A stretch of DNA of 64,000 nt from Jejuia sp043557195. Its GTDB lineage: Bacteria; Bacteroidota; Bacteroidia; Flavobacteriales; Flavobacteriaceae. Numbering within the stretch: the first letter of the stretch is position 1; each line of letters begins with the position of its first letter. The DNA lies in NCBI GenBank assembly GCA_043557195.1, contig CP121314.1, positions 248,001-312,000 on the forward strand, written 5' to 3'. Positions 17,170-24,442 of the stretch are shown here, in pieces. The notes under the pieces were generated by a model. That model had not been told where the DNA came from, did not search any database, and saw nothing but the letters and a program-made list of their open reading frames with translations. Both the position numbers and the translations under genes were made by a program.

Positions 17170-18363
17170 TTATTGTAGTTCCCAAGTTCTTACCCAATCA
17201 TAATAGGTAGTTCTATCTGCCTCAGACCCCGTCATTCCTCCGTCAGAAGGTACAGGATTCCAATCATAGGTTTCAACAACCATTCTCAACTCCATTGGTA
17301 AATCAAAATTAGCTTTAGGGGTTATAGTATACACTTTTTTACCATCTAAATAAACCTCCACTTCAGTAGCACTTTTCCACCAGCATCCATAAACATGGTA
17401 ATCGTCGTAAACTTTTGATCCCAGTGGCGCATCATTTCCTTCTGAGCCTGTTGGTGTTTCATCACAACTAGTTTGTCTACTATGAGTGTTTGAATGTATT
17501 GATGCATCAAAACTCTGAGCCCAATTAGCTGTTGTATTAATATATCCTACGCATTCTTGAATATCAAGCTCGGTAACTCTAACATCGCATCCCGTTCCAG
17601 CACTTCTTCTATTAATAAGCCAAAATGTGGAGGACATAAATGTTTTATTTGCTTTCATTTTACATTCAATATAAGTTCCTACTGTAGCGCTGTTTTTCGA
17701 ATAAATATTAGAACCAGCATGCGTAAATGTATTCCCGTTTACAGTTTCTGGAGCATCTAGTTTATAAGCTGTAAGTTTTAATGTACCATCAGATTGCGTT
17801 ACTGTATTCTCTTTAAATATTCCTGGTGGACGACCAACCCAACGGTTTGAATCGGTATTTTGCCATTTAGAATTATCAAAAGTATCACCGCTAAATTCAT
17901 CAGATAAGTTCTCAATTTTATCCCATGTTTTTCCGTCTGGAGTTGGATTTTCATTAACAAAAAACGGCATTGATTCTGAAGGTGCATCTTGAACAATCGT
18001 AATATCAAAACTACATGTGGCTTTATTACCAGCCGCATCTTTAACCTCAAAAGTATTTGTTGTTGTTCCAATAGGAAAACTTGAGCCCGAAGGCAATCCT
18101 GCAGTTTGTGTCGTTGTTACTCCAGGAAGGTTATCTGTTCCGACTGGGGCAGTATAATTAACCACTTTCTCAGTAGTAAAAGTATCAATTGTCTCAGCTA
18201 TATTTGCAGGACAAGATATTTCTGGATTTATGGTATCAGGGGTTTCTTTTGGTACTTCTTCTCCATCAGAACTATCATTACTACATCCTATAGAAATTAG
18301 AAGTAATACTAAAAGGTTTAACAATGTCAAATACTTGATAAATAAATAATGTCTTCGTGTCAT
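17170..18363 (-). CDS. Secreted HYR-GH16 glycoside hydrolase lipoprotein (agarase/porphyranase-like)
   Basis: This 397-residue lipoprotein has the lipobox LLLISIGC and an acidic linker. An HYR-type domain (about 45-128: ISCPANIAETIDTF ... GTTTNTFEVKDAAGNKATC) precedes a GH16 domain (about 140-397). The GH16 catalytic signature E-x-D-x-x-E is ELDIQE at about 266-271. WVGRPPGIFKENTVTQSDG and TFMSSTFWLIN resemble GH16 members that act on agar or porphyran. The C-terminal DWVRTWELQ strand is typical. It probably cleaves a red-algal galactan or a related beta-glycan at the cell surface; specificity is inferred. It is monocistronic and convergent with the FAH gene. Confidence 0.88.
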   Translation of the reverse strand: MTRRHYLFIKYLTLLNLLVLLLISIGCSNDSSDGEEVPKETPDTINPEISCPANIAETIDTFTTEKVVNYTAPVGTDNLPGVTTTQTAGLPSGSSFPIGTTTNTFEVKDAAGNKATCSFDITIVQDAPSESMPFFVNENPTPDGKTWDKIENLSDEFSGDTFDNSKWQNTDSNRWVGRPPGIFKENTVTQSDGTLKLTAYKLDAPETVNGNTFTHAGSNIYSKNSATVGTYIECKMKANKTFMSSTFWLINRRSAGTGCDVRVTELDIQECVGYINTTANWAQSFDASIHSNTHSRQTSCDETPTGSEGNDAPLGSKVYDDYHVYGCWWKSATEVEVYLDGKKVYTITPKANFDLPMELRMVVETYDWNPVPSDGGMTGSEADRTTYYDWVRTWELQ

Positions 18364-18457
18364 AGCTTAATAATTTATCACAAAAGTATTGGATTATTTA
18401 AGCCTTTTGAAGTACAAATGTTTCCTATTTAGAAAACAGATGGTTAATCTTATTCTT

Positions 18458-20365
18458 TTATAACACATTATCCATGATATCCTGAACTACTTCAGGATTC
18501 AAAAGTGTACTAGTATCACCTAAATTGCTCGTATCATTACTAGCAATTTTACGCAAAATACGTCTCATAATTTTCCCTGAACGTGTTTTAGGCAAGCCTT
18601 TAGTAAATTGAATTTTATCTAATTTAGCAATAGGACCAACATGCTCCGTAATAATTTGATTGATCTCTTTACGCAAATTATCGTGAACACGTCCTTCTCC
18701 GACATCTTTTAAAATGACATATCCGTAAAGTGCATTACCCTTAATATCATGAGGGAAACCAACAATAGCACTTTCAGCCACTGCAGGATGTTCATTTATA
18801 GCATCCTCAATTGGTGCCGTTCCTAAATTATGACCTGAAACAATAATCACATCATCTACTCTACCCGTAATACGATAATAACCAACCTCATCGCGAAGAG
18901 CACCATCACCCGTAAAATATTTATTTTCAAAAGCTGAAAAATAAGTATCCTTGTAGCGCTGATGATTGCCCCAAATAGTTCTCGCCATACTTGGCCAAGG
19001 GAATTTAATACATAAGCGACCACTCACTTGATTTTCATTTAGTTCCTTTCCTGTTTCGTCCATCAAAGCTGGTTGAATTCCAGGAAATGGTAATGTTGCA
19101 TAAGTTGGTTTTGTTGGAGTTGCAAAAGGTATGGGGGTAATCATAATACCACCTGTTTCAGTTTGCCACCATGTGTCCACAATTGGACTTTGTTTTTTAC
19201 CAATATTATCATTGTACCAATGCCAAGCTTCCTCGTTAATAGGTTCGCCAACCGACCCCAAAACTTTTAAAGAAGATAAATCGTATTTCTCTACTAATTC
19301 TAACCCTTCTTTGGCTAAAGCCCTTATGGCCGTTGGCGCGGTGTAGAACTGATTCACTTTATGCTTATCTACAATATCCCAAAAACGCCCGAAATCTGGA
19401 TAACTTGGCACACCTTCAAACATAACTGTGGTTGCGCCATTAGCTAACGGACCGTAAACAATGTAACTATGCCCAGTAATCCAGCCAATGTCTGCAGTAC
19501 ACCAATACACGTCTCCTTCTTTATATTGAAATACATTTTTAAAGGTATATGCTGTATAAATCATGTAACCGGCAGTAGTGTGCACCATTCCTTTTGGCAT
19601 CCCCGTTGAACCTGATGTGTACAAAATAAATAAAGGGTCTTCGGCATCCATAACTTCTGGAACGCAATCCTTGTATGCTTCATCCAATAAAGGTGCAATC
19701 CATTCATCACGGCCTTCTTTCATATTAATTTCAGAATTAATACGTTTTACCACTAAAACAGATGCTACACATGGACACTCCTCTAAGGCGTCATCCACGA
19801 TACCTTTCAAATCAATAGTTTTGGCACCACGGTAAGAACCATCACTAGTAATTACCATTTTACAATCGCTATCATTAATTCTTGTAGCCAAGGCAGTTGC
19901 GGAAAAGCCTGCAAACACCACCGAATGTACCGCACCAATTCTTGCACAGGCTAATGTGGCAACTGCCAACTCAGGAATCATAGGTAAATAAATACAAACA
20001 CGATCGCCTTTACCAATACCTTTATCTTTCAACACATTAGCAAACTGGCATACACGTTCATGCAATTGTCTATAGGTTATATGTTCCGCCGCCTCATTTG
20101 GGTCGTTTGGCTCAAATAAAATCGCTGTTTTATTCGCATTCGTTGTTAAATGGCGATCTATACAATTTACCGTGATATTCAATTTTGCACCCTCAAACCA
20201 CTTCACTTCTGGGGTAGTAAAATCCCAGCTCAATACATTATCCCACTTCTTATACCACAAAAAATGTTCTTCGGCCACTTCCTCCCAAAAATTCTCTGGC
20301 TCCCGCACCGATTTTCTGTAAACTTGATAGTATTCTTCTAAGTGTTTTATATGGTAATTACTCAT
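18458..20365 (-). CDS. acs: Acetyl-CoA synthetase
   Basis: This 635-residue ANL-superfamily enzyme activates acetate to acetyl-CoA via acetyl-AMP. Landmarks are the P-loop-like YTSGSTGMPKGMVHTTAGY, the ADIGWITGHSYIVYGPLANG block, VDTWWQTETGGIMITPIP, the hinge TGRVDDVIIVSGHNLGTAPI, and the C-terminal LPKTRSGKIMRRILRKIA with the catalytic lysine that is usually regulated by acetylation. The length is standard. It is the last gene of an acetate operon after the DUF4212 small subunit and a now-defective symporter; repeat copy A lies in the 223-base gap between symporter and acs. Confidence 0.97.
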   Translation of the reverse strand: MSNYHIKHLEEYYQVYRKSVREPENFWEEVAEEHFLWYKKWDNVLSWDFTTPEVKWFEGAKLNITVNCIDRHLTTNANKTAILFEPNDPNEAAEHITYRQLHERVCQFANVLKDKGIGKGDRVCIYLPMIPELAVATLACARIGAVHSVVFAGFSATALATRINDSDCKMVITSDGSYRGAKTIDLKGIVDDALEECPCVASVLVVKRINSEINMKEGRDEWIAPLLDEAYKDCVPEVMDAEDPLFILYTSGSTGMPKGMVHTTAGYMIYTAYTFKNVFQYKEGDVYWCTADIGWITGHSYIVYGPLANGATTVMFEGVPSYPDFGRFWDIVDKHKVNQFYTAPTAIRALAKEGLELVEKYDLSSLKVLGSVGEPINEEAWHWYNDNIGKKQSPIVDTWWQTETGGIMITPIPFATPTKPTYATLPFPGIQPALMDETGKELNENQVSGRLCIKFPWPSMARTIWGNHQRYKDTYFSAFENKYFTGDGALRDEVGYYRITGRVDDVIIVSGHNLGTAPIEDAINEHPAVAESAIVGFPHDIKGNALYGYVILKDVGEGRVHDNLRKEINQIITEHVGPIAKLDKIQFTKGLPKTRSGKIMRRILRKIASNDTSNLGDTSTLLNPEVVQDIMDNVL

Positions 20366-20492
20366 TGGTTTTTCAGTTTATATTGGCGTAGTATTAAGTT
20401 TCAAACTTTAAAAATAACAAAATATAGTGGGTTTTTTAGTGTTTTAAGCAGACAAGATATAAGTTTCTCAAAGCACTTATTTAGACGGGTAA

Positions 20493-20580
20493 GTGCGCTA
20501 GGGATTGCAGAGGAAAGCCCAAAGCCCGACGAAGGAGGTGCGAGGACTTGGAACGTAAAGCCCGCCCGCAGGGAGCGCCC
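20493..20580 (+). repeat. Structured dispersed repeat, copy A (base type 1)
   Basis: This locally GC-rich element ends 9 bases from the stop codon of the convergent symporter frame. The outer helix is GCGCT (20495-20499) with AGCGC (20574-20578). An inner GGG (20501-20503) pairs with CCC (20561-20563), and a 3' hairpin CCC-GCA-GGG is at 20565-20573. The outer pair T-A of copies D, E and F is replaced here by C-G, a compensatory change. The central arm (GGAAAGCCC ... GGTGCGAGGACTTG) resembles that of copy E. Genes on both sides read on the minus strand, so it lies inside the symporter-acs operon. Confidence 0.85.
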
Positions 20581-20588
20581 AAAAAAAA

Positions 20589-22222
20589 CTAATGTGTAGC
20601 CTCACCCGCCCCGCTTGGTATTCTAATATTTTCAACAATCTCTTGAACATCTTCTGGTGGTGCTGGTGTAAACTTCATAATCACTATAGACACAATAAAA
20701 TTTAATAGCATAGCTATAGTTCCAAAACCTTCAGGCGAAATACCAAACCACCATTCGCTTTTATCAGGAAGGGTTTCATCAAACCATCCTAACTTGTATT
20801 TTATCATATAAAGTAACATGGCAGTAATACCAACAACCATTCCTGCAATGGCGCCTTCTTTATTCATGCGTTTATAAAAAATTCCTAAAATAATAGCAGG
20901 GAAAAATGATGCAGCCGCCAGACCAAAAGCTAAGGCCACAACGGCAGCCACAAATCCAGGTGGATTGATGCCAAAATAGCCCGCAATACAAACTGCACCA
21001 ACCGCAGACAATCGTGCAGCTACTAATTCTCCTTTTTCAGAAATGGAAGGCTTTATAATTTTCTTTATCAAATCGTGAGACACAGAAGATGAAATTACTA
21101 GTAGCAATCCAGCTGCGGTTGATAAGGCTGCAGCTAATCCACCAGCAGCAACTAAAGCTATTACCCAATCTGGTAATCGTGCAATTTCTGGATTTGCCAA
21201 CACCATAATATCTCTATCTACATAAAGTTCGTTTGTTGTACTCAAATTAGGGCGTTCAAAATCAAATTTACCATCTTCGTCTTTTAAATAGGCATCCCCT
21301 TTTACATATTGAATAGTGCCATCTCCATTTTTATCTGTAAAACTTATCAGTTTTGTTTCCTCCCACTTACTAAACCACTCCGGAACATCTTCGTAAGGGG
21401 TATTGGAAACAGTTTCAATTAAATTAGTTCTAGCAAAAGCAGCAACAGCAGGAGCTGTTGTATATAAAATAACAATAAGTAATAATGCAATTCCAGCCGA
21501 TTTACGCGCATCTTTTACACGTTTCACTGTAAAAAACCGAACGATAACGTGTGGTAACCCAGCTGTTCCAACCATTAAAGCGAGTGTTATTGCAAAAATA
21601 TCTATGGTAGACTTTGAGCCTTCGGTATATTGGTCAAAACCTAATTCGGTACTTAACCCGTCTAATTTATCTAGTAAATATGTTCCAGATCCATCTGACA
21701 AGGTATCTCCAAAACCTAGTTGTGGTATCGGGTTTCCTGTCATCTGTATCGAAATAAAAATTGCAGGTACCATAAACGCAAAAATCAGCACACAATATTG
21801 TGCCACTTGTGTATAAGTTATACCCTTCATGCCACCAAGAACTGCATAAAACAAAACGATAAGCATTCCAATAATAACACCCGTATTAATATCTACTTCT
21901 AAAAATCTAGAAAACACAATACCAACACCTCGCATTTGTCCCGCCACATAGGTAAAAGACACAAGTAATGCACACAATACAGCGACAAACCTTGCAACTT
22001 CCCTGCCATAGAAATAAAAGAGGCTGCACTCATCCAGTCAGCTGCAGTAGCCATACCATTTGCTAGTGGTGAAACACCCCCGCCTGCAACATAAAACTCT
22101 TTTGTAGACCCTGCCCTAGACCAAATAGCAATACCTATATAAATAGCAAATGTAACTCCTACTAAAATATAGGTCCAATTTTGAACGCCTATGCCCTCTT
22201 CTATCAATAAATTATGAATCAT
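20589..22222 (-). pseudogene. Sodium:solute (acetate-type) symporter, disrupted by an internal out-of-frame deletion
   Basis: Two overlapping frames encode one symporter. The N part (22222 to 21899) reads MIHNLLIEEGIGVQNWTYIL ... AADWMSAASFISMAG, then turns into non-homologous residues. The C part (from about 22000 to 20589) starts ARFVAVLCALLVSFTYVAGQ and continues through the SSS-family core (TYTQVAQYCVLIFAFMVPA, AALSTAAGLLLVISSSVSHD) to the C-terminus. In ActP-like transporters about 50 residues (the end of TM2, TM3 and the following loop) separate these parts. They are missing here, with a change of frame at about 21995-22006. The gene follows its DUF4212 partner and precedes acs. A functional transporter seems impossible unless the deletion is an assembly error. 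Confidence 0.85.
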
Positions 22223-22469
22223 ACCCGTATTTTTTATCGAGTCTATTCATAATTCTTACATAAACAAAAATGAGGATAACGAAAACGTACATAGCGCCTT
22301 GTTGCGCAAACCAAAAGCCAAGTTTAAATCCTCCAATTTTTACAGAATTAAGAGTATCTTTAAATAATATTCCAGCTCCAAAAGACACTAGAAACCAAAT
22401 AAGTAATAGAAGAAGTACATACTTAATATTTTCTTTCCAATATGCGGTGGCATTTTTTTGTTTAGACAT
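22212..22469 (-). CDS. DUF4212 small membrane subunit of the acetate symporter
   Basis: This 85-residue protein has two membrane segments (VLLLLLIWFLVSFGAGILF and QQGAMYVFVILIFVYV) and the DUF4212 signature WFAQQGAMYVFVILIFVYVR followed by MNRLDKKYG. Members are encoded directly before sodium:solute symporters of the VC_2705 subfamily and are thought to form the small subunit. Its last codons overlap the symporter start by 11 bases, indicating translational coupling. The partner is now disrupted, so the subunit may be orphaned. Confidence 0.93.
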   Translation of the reverse strand: MSKQKNATAYWKENIKYVLLLLLIWFLVSFGAGILFKDTLNSVKIGGFKLGFWFAQQGAMYVFVILIFVYVRIMNRLDKKYGYDS

Positions 22470-22513
22470 TTTTTGGCGTTTAGTTAAGGGTTTAATATAA
22501 CATCATTTTTCAA

Positions 22514-22521
22514 TATATTTG
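22514..22521 (+). promoter_or_regulatory. Candidate -7 element upstream of the TfoX-N gene
   Basis: TATATTTG matches the Bacteroidetes -7 consensus TAnnTTTG and lies 26 bases before the ATG at 22548. I see no good TTG -33 element at the expected distance, so confidence is moderate. Confidence 0.45.
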
Positions 22522-22547
22522 GAATTAGCAACTTCTAAAAGCACAAA

Positions 22548-22913
22548 ATGGCTTACGATGAATATCTTGCAGATCGCATTAGGCAACAATTAAAAGAAAA
22601 GAAAACGCATTTTTCAGAATTAAAAATGATGGGTGGTTTATGTTTTAAAGTGGATAATAAAATGCTTTGTGGTATTCATATTGATAAAAAGTATGGAGAC
22701 AATTTGCTCATGGCGCGGATAGGTTTGGAGACGTATGAAAATGAGCTACAAAAACAAGAATGCTTGCCTATGGATTTTACAGGTCGCCCGATGAAAGGCT
22801 ATATTTTTGTGACTCCTGATGGATTTGATACCTATGACGATTTAAGTTATTGGATTGATTTATGTTTGGCTTTTAATCCTCTGGCAAAGGCTAGTAAATC
22901 AAGAAAAAAATAA
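22548..22913 (+). CDS. TfoX/Sxy N-terminal domain protein
   Basis: This 121-residue protein consists only of the TfoX N-terminal domain: LADRIRQQLKEKKTHFSELK, MMGGLCFKVDNKMLCGIH, LLMARIGLETYENELQK, then MDFTGRPMKGYIFVTPDGF and a final helix with a basic tail. The TfoX C-terminal HhH-like domain is absent, as usual for stand-alone members in Bacteroidetes. In gammaproteobacteria TfoX/Sxy activates competence genes with CRP; the role of the short form is unknown. Transcribed alone, divergent from the DUF4212 gene. Confidence 0.9.
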   Translation: MAYDEYLADRIRQQLKEKKTHFSELKMMGGLCFKVDNKMLCGIHIDKKYGDNLLMARIGLETYENELQKQECLPMDFTGRPMKGYIFVTPDGFDTYDDLSYWIDLCLAFNPLAKASKSRKK

Positions 22914-23005
22914 AATTTATTTTAATACCTATTTAGATAACTTGATTTTTATCAGGTTTTAAAATTAAACATTTCTATATTTTTAAGTATTCAAAATTTA
23001 TAATT

Positions 23006-23479
23006 ATGAGTACGCGTTTTCTGATTGTTTCAATGTCATTATTTTTTTTATGCTTTGAATTAACATATTCCCAAAACTTATCCGGTACTGAAATCAAAAA
23101 AATTAAAACTGAAGTTTTTAAAGCTTTTAATAAGAGCATAGAAGCTGGAGAAAAACTTGACATTAAAGGTATAGAAAGTAATATTGATGATTCACTAAGA
23201 ACTGGTTTTATTGATAATGGCACCTATTTTAAAACATTTAGCGACTTAATGACTGTTTTCAAACAAAATATCAAAGGTTTAGAATCACAAGAATTAGAAA
23301 TAACCAATAAAAAAGTGACTGTGCTTTCTGAAAACAAAGCCCTTTTAACAACTTCTGGAAAATACAAAGCTAAAATTTTAGATGGACGAATTTTAAATGG
23401 TGAATTTGCTTGGACTTTTATCTATTCTAAAACAGACGATGTTTGGAAAGTTATCCATTCTCATATGTCTAACAAGTAA
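23006..23479 (+). CDS. Secreted NTF2-like (SnoaL/DUF4440-type) protein
   Basis: This 157-residue protein has a signal peptide (LIVSMSLFFLCFELTYSQ) followed by an NTF2-like alpha+beta domain. Its N-terminal helix is IKTEVFKAFNKSIEAGEKL, the middle strand region is RTGFIDNGTYFKTFSDLM, and the terminal strands include ALLTTSGKYKAKILDGRILN, FAWTFIYSK and WKVIHSHMS. The WKVIHSH ending is characteristic of DUF4440/SnoaL-like proteins. No catalytic residues can be assigned. Monocistronic, with a clear terminator downstream. Confidence 0.85.
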   Translation: MSTRFLIVSMSLFFLCFELTYSQNLSGTEIKKIKTEVFKAFNKSIEAGEKLDIKGIESNIDDSLRTGFIDNGTYFKTFSDLMTVFKQNIKGLESQELEITNKKVTVLSENKALLTTSGKYKAKILDGRILNGEFAWTFIYSKTDDVWKVIHSHMSNK

Positions 23480-23501
23480 TGATAAAAACTTATCAATAAA
23501 T

Positions 23502-23540
23502 CCTAAAACCTTACAATTGTCAGGTTTTAGGTTTTTTTTT
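23502..23540 (+). terminator. Terminator after the NTF2-like gene
   Basis: CCTAAAACCT (23502-23511) and AGGTTTTAGG (23522-23531) form a perfect 10-bp stem with a 10-nt loop, followed by nine T residues. Confidence 0.92.
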
Positions 23541-23545
23541 GAGGC

Positions 23546-23553
23546 TAACTTTG
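23546..23553 (+). promoter_or_regulatory. Candidate -7 element for the carbonic anhydrase gene
   Basis: TAACTTTG matches TAnnTTTG and is located 32 bases before the ATG at 23585, directly behind the T-tract of the previous terminator. The -33 region would overlap the terminator stem and shows no TTG at the ideal spacing. Confidence 0.45.
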
Positions 23554-23584
23554 CGATATACTAAAACAAAAATCAAAAAAGAAC

Positions 23585-24370
23585 ATGAAAGCAAAAACAA
23601 GCTTCATCTTTTTAGTATCATTATTACTACTTACATCTTGTATTCAATACGATAAAGACAAGCATAAAGCAGATTACAGAAAGCATTTACACTGGGGGTA
23701 TTCTGGAGAAACCTCTCCCGAGCATTGGATAGAAATCGAAAAGAATTCTGATTGCGGAGGCAAATATCAATCGCCTATTAATATTATTCACCGTAGGGCA
23801 GATTCCGTAAAACTTCAAGGGGATTTAAAAATTCAATACACCCCCACTACGCTTTTGAAAGCAGTAGAGAATAATGGCCATTCTATACAATTTGATTTTG
23901 AAGAAGGTGATTCCATTAATTACAAAAACGAAACCTATTATTTAAAACAAATTCATTTTCATGAACCTTCTGAACATAAAATAAATGGGTTAATCTATCC
24001 TCTGGAAATGCATTTGGTACATATGAATGCTTCGGGAAATATTACAGTTTTGGGGCTTCTAGGTGAAGAAGGTGAAGAGAGTCAACTTTTTGAGTTTTTT
24101 GAAAGCTTTTTACCTCTTGAAAATGGGACAATTAAAGACATTCACCAGAAAGTAGATTTATCTAGTTTACTCCTAGAAGATAAACATTATTACTCGTATA
24201 CAGGATCTCTAACCACACCTCCATGTAGTGAAAATGTAAACTGGATTGTATTTAAAGAACCTATTATTCTTTCTGTAGAAGAAGTTATAAAATTGAGAGA
24301 TAACATGCCTTTGAATAATTATAGGAATGAGCAACCTATAAATGATAGAACTGTAACCTATCATTACTAG
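23585..24370 (+). CDS. Alpha-class carbonic anhydrase lipoprotein
   Basis: This 261-residue periplasmic or surface lipoprotein (lipobox LLLTSC) reversibly hydrates CO2. The alpha-CA zinc site is readable: the H-x-H pair lies in IHFHEPSEH and the third His in EMHLVHMN. Other family blocks are HWGYSGETSPEHW, QSPINI, and SYTGSLTTPPCSENVNWIVF near the C-terminus with the substrate-pocket TT. The length is standard for bacterial alpha-CAs. It has its own promoter and is not clearly linked to the glycan gene 72 bases downstream, though read-through is possible. Confidence 0.96.
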   Translation: MKAKTSFIFLVSLLLLTSCIQYDKDKHKADYRKHLHWGYSGETSPEHWIEIEKNSDCGGKYQSPINIIHRRADSVKLQGDLKIQYTPTTLLKAVENNGHSIQFDFEEGDSINYKNETYYLKQIHFHEPSEHKINGLIYPLEMHLVHMNASGNITVLGLLGEEGEESQLFEFFESFLPLENGTIKDIHQKVDLSSLLLEDKHYYSYTGSLTTPPCSENVNWIVFKEPIILSVEEVIKLRDNMPLNNYRNEQPINDRTVTYHY

Positions 24371-24442
24371 ATAATGACCATTTAAAGTCTTCATAATCCA
24401 TATATCTCACTATTTTAGTTCTGAATTCTAATTCAGATAATA

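Noticed and set aside
20493..20580. GC-rich patches as signs of laterally acquired islands
   Set aside because: The GC-rich patches coincide exactly with the roughly 75-105 bp structured repeats and do not extend into genes.
20342..20599. Open frame of 85 codons across repeat copy A
   Set aside because: It is the translation of the structured repeat and neighbouring spacer, with no similarity to proteins and no promoter.
21403..21816. Antisense frame of 137 codons inside the symporter
   Set aside because: It is a shadow of the hydrophobic symporter coding sequence, with a low-complexity composition.
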